Shown piece after piece: positions 8,073 through 18,700 of a stretch of 64,000 nt of DNA. The notes beneath the pieces were generated by a model, which saw only the letters and a program-made list of their open reading frames with translations, was not told the DNA's origin and searched no databases. The position numbers were made by a program, and so were the translations under genes. The stretch lies in assembly GCF_014207445.1 (NCBI RefSeq), contig NZ_JACHEM010000019.1, positions 17,639 to 81,638 of the forward strand, given 5' to 3'. Within the stretch, counting starts at the first letter, position 1; each line of letters opens with the position of its first letter. Origin of the DNA: Streptomyces candidus. GTDB taxonomy: Bacteria; Actinomycetota; Actinomycetes; Streptomycetales; Streptomycetaceae.

Positions 8073-9221
8073 CTACTTGTGGGGAGGGCGGAGGCGGGTG
8101 AAGGCCTTGGTGAGAGCGTTCAGGGGGGAGTCCGGCTTGGCCGGGGAAAGCGCGGGCGGGCCCGGGGTCGCCCCGTCGGACACCTCGGCCAGTGCGGCGT
8201 GAGCCGCCTCCGCGGCCTCACGGTACAGGTCGCGGGACGTCGTCATGGCGTCCAGGGCCTCCGCGTACCGCACGACCATGTGCTGCGCGTGAACCAGTTC
8301 CTCGTCCGGGGTGAGCAGGTGCCAGCCCAGCCGGAGCCGGGCCAGGGCCTGCTCGGCCTCGGCGGTCATCCGTTGCGGCAGGGCGGCGAACTCCTTAATT
8401 CTGTCGAGGAGTTCGGTCGGCACCGAGCCGTCCAGGAAGACGGTGCGTACGGTGAAGTCCGCCGCCTCGTACCCCGGTGCCTGCGGCTCGGCGGGCAGGA
8501 CGACGGCGCCGCCGCGCGGCACCCGTACGTTCAGTTCACGCTTTGCCGCGAAATCGACGATCTGCGCCTGCTCGGGCGTGCCCCGGTGCTCGACGACCCG
8601 GTGGCGCAGGCTCGGCGGCAGGAACGTGGAGACCGGCCGCTGCCCCAGCGCGTCCGGGGTCATCGCCTCGTGCACGACGACGTGGACGTACCAGCTCTGC
8701 CGGGCGCATTCGCGCAGTCGGTGCCGGAGTTCGTCGTCGTCCTTGGGCAGGTGGTTGGCCGCGCGCAGGCGTACGCCGGGCACCGTGTCGTGGTCCCAGG
8801 CGACGCTCTCGGTGTCGGGCCAGAACACGGTGGCGGGCGAGGGCCACTCCGGGGCCCATGCCGCTTCCGCCTCGGCGGCGAGGATCCAGGTGACGCCTTC
8901 GCTGTCCTTGCGGCGGTGGTGCTCGGGGTCGTACGTGGTGAGCTGGGCGCGCACCGTGATTCCGTCGGCCACGCGCCAGCGGGCCTCGAAGAGACGACGG
9001 GCCGACGGACCGGGGTCGGCGGATTCCTCGCGCGGGTGCAGGACGGTGGAACGAGCTGCCTCGACGGGGTCGAGATCCAGGAAGTCGTCGAGCACCCCGG
9101 CCGCCTTGAGGGCGATCAGGTTGCGGCGCACGTCCTGTTCGGGCTCGGGCCCGAGGTGGCGCCCGCGCCCCAGCCACGCGGTGTCGGGGACGGTGGTCGA
9201 GGGGGTGCTTTTTTTGGCCAT
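8073..9221 (-). CDS. Hypothetical protein, 382 residues
   Basis: A soluble 382-residue protein I cannot place in a named family. The N-terminus is polar (MAKKSTPSTTVPDTAWLGRG). The middle part alternates strands and loops with several Trp and His residues (WDHDTVPGVRLRAANHLP, SWYVHVVVHEAMTPDALG), and the C-terminal third is helical (ALPQRMTAEAEQALARLRLG; YREAAEAAHAALAEV). No signal peptide or membrane helix is seen. Codon usage is strongly Streptomyces-like throughout. The ATG at 9221 follows a region without coding character. It is monocistronic, with long non-coding sequence downstream. Confidence 0.75.
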   Translation of the reverse strand: MAKKSTPSTTVPDTAWLGRGRHLGPEPEQDVRRNLIALKAAGVLDDFLDLDPVEAARSTVLHPREESADPGPSARRLFEARWRVADGITVRAQLTTYDPEHHRRKDSEGVTWILAAEAEAAWAPEWPSPATVFWPDTESVAWDHDTVPGVRLRAANHLPKDDDELRHRLRECARQSWYVHVVVHEAMTPDALGQRPVSTFLPPSLRHRVVEHRGTPEQAQIVDFAAKRELNVRVPRGGAVVLPAEPQAPGYEAADFTVRTVFLDGSVPTELLDRIKEFAALPQRMTAEAEQALARLRLGWHLLTPDEELVHAQHMVVRYAEALDAMTTSRDLYREAAEAAHAALAEVSDGATPGPPALSPAKPDSPLNALTKAFTRLRPPHK

Positions 9222-9384
9222 GGAGTCGTTCTGTGAGGGGGCGAAGGCCCGACCAGTATGGTCCGTGGGCCTGGGAGGGGAAGCGGCGCCCCGCCCCGGA
9301 CGCGACACCGCGTGTGTGCGGCTGATGCGGCGCAGCGGATTCCGGAGGGGGTGGAAGAGGGGGCGGACGCGGAGACGGCTGCGG

Positions 9385-9690
9385 CTAGGGCGGCGGGGCC
9401 TCGTCCGGGTGCAGGGCGTCGAGGATGAGCGTCAGACCGTAGCCGAATTCGTCCGCGTACGCGTAACCGGGCTTCAGGGCGTGCTCGGTGGCGAGTTCGG
9501 CGAGATGGGGGTGGGCGTCGGCGGGCAGGTCGCGCAGGATGGCGCCCGCGACCTCCGCCAGTTCCTCCGTGCCGCTGAACGGCAGGCTCGACTCCTGGAG
9601 CACGAAGCCGTACAGATAGCTGTCGATCAGCGACACGGCGTGTGCGGTCATGGTGACGGAGAACCCGCCGGCGCGCAGCGCACCCAAGCC
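9385..9690 (-). pseudogene. TetR-family regulator remnant, C-terminal domain only
   Basis: The last ~100 codons match the C-terminal ligand-binding half of a TetR-like repressor: LGALRAGGFSV, then SLIDSYLYGFVLQESSLPF, PHLAELATEHALKPGYAYAD and EFGYGLTLILDALHP. No helix-turn-helix domain exists upstream. The sequence before about 9690 has no TetR similarity and soon reaches the start region of the divergent gene at 9815. An ATG at 9651 would give only 88 residues. The simplest reading is a repressor that lost its DNA-binding N-terminus by deletion, leaving a non-functional relic. An intact short ligand-binding protein is possible but unlikely. Confidence 0.7.
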
Positions 9691-9814
9691 CGAGCGCCCT
9701 GGCCCACCCGGGCGTGCCGCAGGGCCACGTCCGCCGGCGGCGGGAACCGATGAGTTCCCGGGCCGGGAAAGGTCATCACTCCGAACGGCCCTGAGACCGG
9801 ACGAAGGAGCAGCC

Positions 9815-10444
9815 GTGCGGGACGACGACATCTGGGCGATGGTGCACGCGGAGCGGGCGGCACTGATCGAGGACCTCGCGAAGCTCGACGCCGAGCAGTG
9901 GCGGACGCCGTCGCTCTGTGCCGGATGGACCGTGCACGACGTGGCGGCCCACCTGGTCGACACCGCCCGTGCGACGCGTCTGGGCTTCGTGGCGGCGATG
10001 GTCCGGGCCCGGTTCGACTTCGACCGGCAGAACGCGCGCGGGGTGGCGCGCGAGCGGGCCGGCTCGCCGCGGGAGACGTGGGAGCGGCTGCGCGAGGTGG
10101 CGCCGCGCACGTCGACTCCGCCCGCGCCCCTGGACACCCGGCTCGTCGAGGAGGTCGTCCACGGCGAGGACATCCGAAGGCCGCTGGGGATCACCCGCGC
10201 CTACCCGGCGGAAGCGGTGGTACGGGCACTGCGCCTCCAGGCCCGTACCCCGGCGTCCTTCGGCGGGGCGAAGGAACGGGTGGCCCGACTCCGTCTCGTG
10301 GCCACGGACGCCGACCTGACGATCGGGGAGAGCCCGGACGGCCCGGAAGTGCGCGGGAGCGCGCTCGCCCTTCTGCTCGCCGTGTCCGGACGCCCGCTCC
10401 CGCCGGACGCACTCACGGGACCGGGAGCCGGCGCACTGGCGTGA
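9815..10444 (+). CDS. Maleylpyruvate isomerase family mycothiol-dependent enzyme (TIGR03083-like)
   Basis: A 209-residue DinB-fold protein of the actinobacterial TIGR03083 family. The N-terminal helix (AERAALIEDLAKLDAEQWRT) leads to the signature SLCAGWTVHDVAAHLVDT. A conserved VVHGEDIRRPLG motif follows in the middle; its His residues normally help bind a divalent metal. Related proteins are mycothiol S-transferases or maleylpyruvate isomerases; which applies here is unknown. The GTG at 9815 follows a GAAGGAG ribosome site. It may once have been controlled by the TetR relic beside it. Its 3' end overlaps the WYL regulator frame by 32 bases, an overlap that disappears if that regulator is frameshifted as argued there. 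Confidence 0.85.
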   Translation: MRDDDIWAMVHAERAALIEDLAKLDAEQWRTPSLCAGWTVHDVAAHLVDTARATRLGFVAAMVRARFDFDRQNARGVARERAGSPRETWERLREVAPRTSTPPAPLDTRLVEEVVHGEDIRRPLGITRAYPAEAVVRALRLQARTPASFGGAKERVARLRLVATDADLTIGESPDGPEVRGSALALLLAVSGRPLPPDALTGPGAGALA

Positions 10445-11507
10445 GAACCCGGCGGCGGCCCGGCCGGTACGGGTACCTCACCCCGCGTCCGGCGGGTAGC
10501 GGGCGGCGAGGGTGCGCACCGTTGCGGTGAGGCGGGCGCGCAGGGAGTGGCGGGGCGAGCACCTCGACGTCGGCCCCCAGAGCCAGGAAGACGCCGTGCG
10601 CGTGGTCGAGTGACTCGATGGGGAGGGTGCCGCGGATCCAGCCGTCCGGGCCGGGGACCCCATGGGCGGCGAGGGCACGGGCCGCGGCAGGGGTGAGGCG
10701 CGGGACGGCGCGCGGGTGGAGGCGGACCTCGGCCTCGTCCTGGTACAGACGGGCGTGGAAGTCCCTCTGGTGGTGACGCCAGTACGCGGGCAGGTCGAAC
10801 CCGTCCGGGACGGTGAACTCCTGGGCTTCGAAGCTGAGTTCGAGGATCTGGTCGACGCGGTAGGTGCGGAGCGCGGGGCTCGGGGCGGGGTCGGTGCTCG
10901 GCGCGGGGCCGGGGGGTGTGCCGGGGCCGGAGGCCGGGGCCGAGGCCGCGACGACGTACCAGCGGCCCGCCTTGAGGACCAGTCCGTACGGTTCGAGGCG
11001 TCGCCCGACCTCGGTGGGTTCCTTCCAGCGGCGGTAGCGGACGTGCAGGGCCCGGCCGCGCCAGACGGCGTCGGCGACCTGCGGGAGGTACGGGACCTCG
11101 TCGTCGGGGGCGTACCAGCCGGGCGCGTCCAGATGGAAGCGGGCGCTCAACCGGTCGGCCTGGTCGCGGAGCTCGGCGGGGAGGGCGGTACGGAGCTTGA
11201 GCTGGGCGGCGGCGAGGGCGGGCCCGAGGCCGAGTTCGGCGGCGGGTCCGGGCAGCCCGGAGAGGAACAGCGCTTCGGCCTCGTCGGCGTTGAGGCCGGT
11301 GAGACGGGTGCGGTAGCCGTCGTGAAGGCGGTAGCCGCCGCCGTGCCCGGCGTCCGCGTACAGCGGGACGCCCGCCGCGAGCAGGGCGTCGACGTCGCGG
11401 TAGACGGTGCGTACGGAGACGTCGAGTTCGGCGGCGAGATCGGCGGCGGTCGCACGGCCGCGGTTCTGCAGGATCAGCAGGATCGACAGGAGACGGCTGG
11501 ACTTCAC
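10413..11507 (-). CDS. WYL-domain (YafY-type) transcriptional regulator, C-terminus probably frameshifted
   Basis: A 364-residue frame. The N-terminal HTH_11 domain (KSSRLLSILLILQNRGRATA, then DLAAELDVSVRTVYRDVDAL) is followed by a WYL effector domain (residues about 140-335, with GLVLKAGRWYVVAA). Normal family members end near residue 345 in a short helix. Here the residues after GADVEVLAPP are Pro/Arg-rich and unlike the family, whereas the +1 frame continues with LRARLTATVRTLAARYPPD and stops at 10478. A one-base indel near 10550 therefore probably altered the end. The GTG start at 11507 lies inside a perfect inverted repeat that also faces the divergent gene, so autoregulation is likely. 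Confidence 0.85.
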   Translation of the reverse strand: MKSSRLLSILLILQNRGRATAADLAAELDVSVRTVYRDVDALLAAGVPLYADAGHGGGYRLHDGYRTRLTGLNADEAEALFLSGLPGPAAELGLGPALAAAQLKLRTALPAELRDQADRLSARFHLDAPGWYAPDDEVPYLPQVADAVWRGRALHVRYRRWKEPTEVGRRLEPYGLVLKAGRWYVVAASAPASGPGTPPGPAPSTDPAPSPALRTYRVDQILELSFEAQEFTVPDGFDLPAYWRHHQRDFHARLYQDEAEVRLHPRAVPRLTPAAARALAAHGVPGPDGWIRGTLPIESLDHAHGVFLALGADVEVLAPPLPARPPHRNGAHPRRPLPAGRGVRYPYRPGRRRVLTPVRRLPVP

Positions 11508-11528
11508 TGACAGAGGATGTCAGTGAAG
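11502..11528. promoter_or_regulatory. Perfect inverted repeat, WYL-regulator operator
   Basis: Arms CTTCACTGACA (11502-11512) and TGTCAGTGAAG (11518-11528) are perfectly complementary across a GAGGA spacer. They occupy the 39-base gap between the divergent regulator and the gene at 11547. ACTGACA/TGTCAGT half-sites of this kind are typical in front of actinobacterial YafY-type regulators. The regulator's own start codon lies within the left arm. Confidence 0.75.
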
Positions 11529-11546
11529 CGCGTCTACGGTCCAGCC

Positions 11547-12209
11547 ATGACCTCGACCAAGAGGCTCCTATCGGAGCACACCGAACACCCCCTGCACACC
11601 GCGCGCACCAGAAGCACTGAGCCCATCTCGGGCACCGAAGGCACCGAAGGCACCGAAGGCACCGAAGGCACCATAGACACCGAAAGGACCGACGCCTCCC
11701 CCACCGGGCCCGCCTTCGCCGAGAAGCTGATCTGGACACGCCCGGTGACCGAGGTCGCCGGGCGGCACGTCAAGCGCTATCTCGTCGCCGCCGACCGGAC
11801 CGCGCTCACCCCCGCCGTCGAGGAGGCCGCGTACGCGATCCTCCCGGAGCTGCTGCCCGAGCCGGACGGGACACCGCCCGCCACCTTCGTGGTACTGCAC
11901 AAGGGCGGCGACAGCGGGGCATACCTCAACGCGTACAGCTGGACATGGGACAACGCCCTGTACTTCGGCGGCGCGGCGGCGGGCCAGCCCGCGCTGGGCT
12001 GTCCGGACGAGGACCCGACGCACTTCGTCGTCCTGGACCGTTCGCTGATCGGCTGCGTGTGGGAGCTGCCGCCGCTGCTGCACGAACGGGACGCCTGGGT
12101 ACGGCACATGCTCGACCCGCACCCCCCATCCCCCTCCGGCCTGCCCGCCCGCCTCGACGCGTACCTCGCCGACGTGATGCCCGGCCGCACCACCGGGGAC
12201 CGCCTGTGA
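11547..12209 (+). CDS. Hypothetical protein divergent from the WYL regulator
   Basis: A 220-residue soluble protein. The first ~50 residues are low complexity and include a GTE repeat encoded by 9-base tandem units. The conserved-looking part starts near residue 58 (AEKLIWTRPVTEVAGRHVKR) and contains PATFVVLHKGGDSGAYLNAY, then WDNALYFGGAAAGQP and HFVVLDRSLIGCVWELPPLL. I know no function for it. It is the probable target of the divergent WYL regulator, because the operator lies just upstream. The next gene starts in its stop codon (GTGA), so the two are translationally coupled. An in-frame ATG-like start at 11517 is possible but would sit inside the operator. Confidence 0.7.
   Translation: MTSTKRLLSEHTEHPLHTARTRSTEPISGTEGTEGTEGTEGTIDTERTDASPTGPAFAEKLIWTRPVTEVAGRHVKRYLVAADRTALTPAVEEAAYAILPELLPEPDGTPPATFVVLHKGGDSGAYLNAYSWTWDNALYFGGAAAGQPALGCPDEDPTHFVVLDRSLIGCVWELPPLLHERDAWVRHMLDPHPPSPSGLPARLDAYLADVMPGRTTGDRL
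11631..11675 (+). repeat. 9-bp tandem repeat in coding sequence
   Basis: Four perfect copies of GGCACCGAA (11631-11666) and one decayed copy encode Gly-Thr-Glu triplets near the N-terminus of the hypothetical protein at 11547. Copy number could vary by slippage without a frameshift. Confidence 0.85.
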
Positions 12210-12679
12210 ACGGCTCCGCGGGCACGGGCGACTTCGACTTCTTCGTCGGCACCTGGGACGTCGCCAACCGGCGGCGTACGGACTTCCTCGACGCGTCGAG
12301 CGAGTGGGAGGAGTTCCCGGGCGTCACCCACGGGTCCCGGCACTTCGACGGCGGCGCGCACTTCGACGAGATCGACTTCCCGACGAAGGGTTCCACCGGT
12401 CTCACGCTGCGACTGTACGACCCGGAGCTCGCCCGGTGGTCGCTGTACTGGGCGAGCAAGCGCACGGGGACCCTGTTCCCGCCCGTGACCGGTGCGTTCC
12501 GGGACGGCCGGGGCGAGTTCCACGGCGACGACACCTACGAGGGGACGCCGGTCCTGGTGCGGTTCGTGTGGTCGGGGATCACGGAGGACGCGGCACGGTG
12601 GGAGCAGGCGTTCTCGGTGGACGGCGGCACGAGCTGGCTGACGAACTGGGTGATGGAGTTCGAGCGGCGCAGGCGGTGA
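12206..12679 (+). CDS. Hypothetical calycin-like protein, second gene of WYL-controlled operon
   Basis: A 157-residue protein starting FDFFVGTWDVANRRRTDF near residue 10. The GxW motif followed by alternating strands (GLTLRLYDPELARWSLYWAS, GRGEFHGDDTYEGTPVLVRF, RWEQAFSVDGGTSWLTNW) is the pattern of small lipocalin/DUF1579-like beta-barrels. Such proteins bind small hydrophobic molecules, but no ligand can be named here. The GTG start at 12206 overlaps the preceding stop (GTGA), which indicates translational coupling with the hypothetical gene upstream and shared control by the divergent WYL regulator. Confidence 0.75.
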   Translation: MNGSAGTGDFDFFVGTWDVANRRRTDFLDASSEWEEFPGVTHGSRHFDGGAHFDEIDFPTKGSTGLTLRLYDPELARWSLYWASKRTGTLFPPVTGAFRDGRGEFHGDDTYEGTPVLVRFVWSGITEDAARWEQAFSVDGGTSWLTNWVMEFERRRR

Positions 12680-12928
12680 GGCGGCCCGGGGCGGGGGGCC
12701 GGCCCTGACGGCGGAGGCGGGACGGCCCGGGGCAGGGGGCCGGCCCGGCCCGGCGGGCGAGCGTCGGCCCACGCCAACTCGGCCGCCGGTTCCGGTCGGT
12801 GACCGGGCAGCCGCCGCGATGGCTCCTGGCCCAGCGTGTGCACCGGGCGCAGGAACTGCTGGAAGGCGGGCGTCGTCTCCCTCGGGACGGCGCCGAAAAC
12901 CACCCTCCGTCGCATGAGTCGGGTCGGG

Positions 12929-12967
12929 CCCGCCCCGCCCCGCCCCGCCCCGCCCCGCCCCGCCCCG
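12929..12967. repeat. CCCCG pentanucleotide repeat
   Basis: About seven uninterrupted CCCCG/CCGCC units lie immediately before the stop codon of the thioredoxin-like gene (minus strand). The adjoining 12680-12928 stretch shows no convincing gene. Such runs are slippage-prone and hard to sequence. Confidence 0.8.
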
Positions 12968-12968
12968 G

Positions 12969-13310
12969 TCAGAGGTGCCCGTCGAGGAAGTCCCTGAACT
13001 CCGTACGGTCCATGGGTCCGGTCGCCGCCGTCGCCCCGCCGTCGCTGCTGATCAGTACGAAGGCGGGGGCGCCCGTGACGCCGTACCGCTTCGTCGGCTC
13101 CGGGCAGCGGCTGATGTCCACCTTCACGCAGGTCAGCCGCCCCTCGTACGCGCGGGCCAGTTCCGCGACGACGGTGTCCATCTCCTTGCACGCCTGGACC
13201 GCCTTGGGCCAGGTCCCGGAGAAGTACGCGAGGACCGGGCCGTCCGCCCTCGCGAGGATGAAGTCGAACTCGGCGCTCTCCATCGGCTGATGGACCCTGC
13301 TGCCCGCCAC
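12969..13310 (-). CDS. Thioredoxin-fold protein lacking the CxxC active site
   Basis: A 113-residue thioredoxin-like protein. The fold is visible in GPVLAYFSGTWPKAVQACKE, the helix-strand RLTCVKVDISRCPEPTKRYG and the cis-proline loop VTGAPAFVLI. Where thioredoxins carry WCGPC, this protein has WPKAVQAC, with a single downstream Cys, so disulfide reduction by the normal dithiol mechanism is not expected. It may be a chaperone-like or monothiol variant. The GTG at 13310 has a GAAGGAG ribosome site at the right distance. It stands alone, between the WYL operon and the UvrA-like gene. Confidence 0.8.
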   Translation of the reverse strand: MAGSRVHQPMESAEFDFILARADGPVLAYFSGTWPKAVQACKEMDTVVAELARAYEGRLTCVKVDISRCPEPTKRYGVTGAPAFVLISSDGGATAATGPMDRTEFRDFLDGHL

Positions 13311-13455
13311 GGGTGCTCCTTCTCGAACGCGATAGGTGCTGACCTGCGGTGATGATCACCGGTCCGGTCCCATCATGCCCCGTACGGCGGTGCGGGCGCT
13401 CCCGCGCTCCCCTCCCCCGGGCGGGAGACCCGGCCGGGGGAGGGAGGGTGCACGC

Positions 13456-15906
<2,451 letters not shown>

Positions 15907-16087
15907 CGTGTCTCCAAGTGTTGCCCGGGGCCGCCTCGCACGGCCTCCCCCAATATCGCCCGGATCACCGCACCGGCAGGCAGAACGTTTGATTCCGCTC
16001 CGCCGGTGCGGGCGCCCGCGACGTCCGTGGCCACACGCTACGGGCGCGGCGACCGGTTCCGCTTCTCCGTTTCTGACGATCTCCGCG

Positions 16088-16130
16088 GGGCCGTACGCCT
16101 ACGGGCCGCACGCCCGCAGGCGTACGGCCC
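16088..16130 (-). terminator. Hairpin downstream of the MMPL exporter gene
   Basis: Perfect 13-base arms (16088-16100 GGGCCGTACGCCT and 16118-16130) flank a 17-base loop, 34 bases past the MMPL stop codon. It would end that minus-strand transcript before the UvrA-like gene. Confidence 0.6.
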
Positions 16131-16163
16131 GTAGAGCCCGTGCAGGCGTGCGGCCGTCCGGGG

Positions 16164-18404
16164 TCAGACCGTGAGGGACTCGCGTTCCCGCCGACCGGTG
16201 TCCGCGGGCTCGTCCAGGCTCGCGCCCTCGATGTCCAGGTCCGGCAGGGCGCGCTGGAGCGGGCGCGGCAGCCACCAAGCGGCGCGGCCCAGGAGGCTCA
16301 TCACCGCCGGGACGAGCGTCATACGGACGACGAACGCGTCGATGACGACTCCCACCGCCAGCGCGAACCCGATGGACTTGATGATCGGGTCGTCGAGGAG
16401 GACGAACCCGCCGAAGACCGCCGTCATGATGAGCGCGGCCGCGGTCACCACACGGGCGTTGTGGCCGACGCCGTTGACCACGGCACGCCGGGCCGGCATG
16501 CCGTGCACGAAGTCCTCGCGCATCCGGGAGACGAGGAAGACCTCGTAGTCCATGGCCAGGCCGAACAGAATGCCGATGAGAAGGATCGGCAGGAAGCTGA
16601 CCAGCGGTCCCGGCGTGTCGATGCCGACGAGGTGCGCGAGGTGCCCCTGCTGGAAGAGGCCGACGGTGATGCCGAATGTCGCACCGACGGTGAGCAGGAA
16701 CCCGAGCGCCGCCTTGAGCGGTACGAGGACCGAGCGGAACACCAGCATGAGCAGGAGTACGGACAGACCGACGACCAGCCCCAGGTAGACGGGCATGGCG
16801 TCGGCCAGTTTCTCCGAGACGTCGATGCCGAGCGCGGTGGCGCCGGTCAGCGCGACGTCGGCGCCGGAGACCCGGTCGGCCTTGGCCCGGATGTCGTGGA
16901 CCGCCTGTTCGGTGGCCTCGGCCGTCGGTCCCGCCTTCGGGATGACCGCCAGGAGGGCGGTGGTGCCCTGCTTGTTGAACTGCGGCGGGGCGACGGCGAG
17001 GACACCATCGGTGCCCTGGATGAGTTTGGCCGCCTCGGCGGTCGCGGCCTTGGTCCGTGCCGGATCGTCGGCGCTCACGACGGCGAGCAGGCGTCCGTTG
17101 AAGCCGGGGCCGAAACCCTCGCTGGTCAGGTCGTACGCCTTGCGGGCGGAGGAGCCGACGGCTGCGGTGCCCGCGTCGGGAAGGGCGAGCCGCATGTCCT
17201 GAGCGGGGAGGGCGAGCGCGCCGAGCCCCACGATGCCGACGATCAGCAGCGGGATGCGCAGCTTGGCGACCAGTCGGCCCCAGCGGAACCCGAAGGCTTC
17301 CTTGGCCTTCTCCGTATCCGCACCGGCATCCGCCCTCGCATCCGTGGCCGCCGTCGCATCCGTGACCGCCGTCGCATCCGCGTCCGCAGCGGCAACCGCG
17401 GCCACGCTCTTGCGCTGGGCGCGCGGCAGGACGCGGCGCCCGGCGAAACCGAGCGCCGCGGGCAGCAGGGTGAGCGCGACGAGCACGGCGAGCACCACGG
17501 TGCCCGCGGCGGCCAGGCCCATCACGCTCAGGAACGGGATGCCGACGACGGAGAGGCCGACCAGCGCGATGACCACCGTCGCTCCGGCGAAGACGACCGC
17601 GGAGCCCGCGGTTCCGGTGGCACGGCCGACGGCCTCCTCGCCGTCCAGGCCCTCGGCGAGGTACTGCCGGTAGCGGGAGGTGATGAAGAGCGAGTAGTCG
17701 ATGCCAACGGCCAGGCCCAGCATCAGGGCGAGGACGGGCGCGGTGCTGGTCAGTTCCACCGTGCCGCTGAGCGCGAACAGCCCGGCCATTCCGGCGCCCA
17801 CGCCGATCAGCGCGTTCAGCAGGGTCATGCCCGCGGCGACGAGGGAACCGAAGGTGATGACGAGGACGACCGCGGCGACCGCGACGCCGAGGGCCTCGGT
17901 GGAGCCCACCTCGACCTTCGCCGTCATCACTTCGCCGCCGTGCTCGACGGTCAGGCCCTCGGCGGAGTCCCCTGCCTTCTCGAAGGCGGCCCGTTCGTCG
18001 TCGGTGACGTCCTCGACCCCCTTGGCGAACGGCACCTGGACGAGGGCGTAACGGCCGTCCGGCGACACGGCCTTGGCCTGGAAGGGGTCGACCGCACCGA
18101 CGACACCGGGAAGGGCGGCGGCCTCTCGCACGATGGGCGCGACGCGCGCCGGCGTCAGCTTCTCGCCCTTGGGTGCGGCGATCACGATGGTGCCTGTCGT
18201 GCCACTGGCCTGCGGGAACTCCTCCTTGAGCGCGGTCAGCGCCCGCTGGGACTCCGTGCCGGGCATGGTGAACTTGTCGGTGGTGGGGCCGCTGAACGCA
18301 GCGGCGGCCGCGCCGAGCAGCGCGAGCAGGAGCAGCCAGCCGGCGGCTATGCGCCCGCGACGGCGGAAGGAGAACCGGCCGAGCCGGTAGAGCAGGGATG
18401 CCAT
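16164..18404 (-). CDS. MMPL-family (RND-type) membrane exporter
   Basis: A 746-residue transporter with the duplicated RND layout. One N-terminal helix (GRIAAGWLLLLALLGAAAAA) and a first extracytoplasmic domain are followed by helices 2-6, including the GIDYSLFITSRYRQYLAEGL signature. A second half repeats this with GLAMDYEVFLVSRMREDFVHG. The Asp-Tyr pairs in GIDYSLF and AMDYEVF are the usual proton-relay positions. Such proteins export lipids or drugs across the actinobacterial membrane. A low-complexity Ala/Asp linker (about residues 335-365) is encoded by 18-base repeats. The TetR gene 300 bases upstream on the same strand is the probable regulator. The ATG at 18404 starts the first helix region. 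Confidence 0.93.
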   Translation of the reverse strand: MASLLYRLGRFSFRRRGRIAAGWLLLLALLGAAAAAFSGPTTDKFTMPGTESQRALTALKEEFPQASGTTGTIVIAAPKGEKLTPARVAPIVREAAALPGVVGAVDPFQAKAVSPDGRYALVQVPFAKGVEDVTDDERAAFEKAGDSAEGLTVEHGGEVMTAKVEVGSTEALGVAVAAVVLVITFGSLVAAGMTLLNALIGVGAGMAGLFALSGTVELTSTAPVLALMLGLAVGIDYSLFITSRYRQYLAEGLDGEEAVGRATGTAGSAVVFAGATVVIALVGLSVVGIPFLSVMGLAAAGTVVLAVLVALTLLPAALGFAGRRVLPRAQRKSVAAVAAADADATAVTDATAATDARADAGADTEKAKEAFGFRWGRLVAKLRIPLLIVGIVGLGALALPAQDMRLALPDAGTAAVGSSARKAYDLTSEGFGPGFNGRLLAVVSADDPARTKAATAEAAKLIQGTDGVLAVAPPQFNKQGTTALLAVIPKAGPTAEATEQAVHDIRAKADRVSGADVALTGATALGIDVSEKLADAMPVYLGLVVGLSVLLLMLVFRSVLVPLKAALGFLLTVGATFGITVGLFQQGHLAHLVGIDTPGPLVSFLPILLIGILFGLAMDYEVFLVSRMREDFVHGMPARRAVVNGVGHNARVVTAAALIMTAVFGGFVLLDDPIIKSIGFALAVGVVIDAFVVRMTLVPAVMSLLGRAAWWLPRPLQRALPDLDIEGASLDEPADTGRRERESLTV
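17338..17391 (-). repeat. 18-bp tandem repeat in the MMPL linker
   Basis: Two near-identical 18-base units (17338-17355 and 17356-17373) and a decayed third encode the Ala/Asp/Thr-rich cytoplasmic linker of the exporter. In-frame expansion would only lengthen the linker. Confidence 0.75.
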
Positions 18405-18440
18405 GCGGAGATGTGTCTCCTCGGTCGGTACGGGGGCTTC

Positions 18441-18474
18441 GGGGCTTCGGGGGCGTCGGGGCTTCGGGGGCGTC
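18441..18474. repeat. 17-bp tandem direct repeat upstream of the MMPL gene
   Basis: Two perfect copies of GGGGCTTCGGGGGCGTC (18441-18457, 18458-18474) lie in the 296-base gap between the TetR stop and the MMPL start. No gene or clear promoter was recognised in the rest of that gap. Confidence 0.7.
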
Positions 18475-18700
18475 GTAACGAAATTGCGGGCGCCCGGATA
18501 CGGGACTGTGCGGGCGGCGGTGCGGGACTGCCCGGGCGCCGTTGCGGGGGCTTGGCTTGGCCGGGGCGTGAGCGGGACCTGGTCAGGGACGTCGGCGGCG
18601 AGCAGCCTGGGGGCCGCGGGTCCGGAATCGGGGTCTGGGTCGGCGGTCTTGGTCTGCGGTCCTGGTCGGAGGTCCTGGCCCGGAGGGTCCGGGCCGGGGG

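Noticed and set aside
12929..12967. Possible CRISPR-like or minisatellite array
   Set aside because: It is a plain pentanucleotide repeat without spacers. No CRISPR repeat-spacer structure or cas gene occurs in the window.
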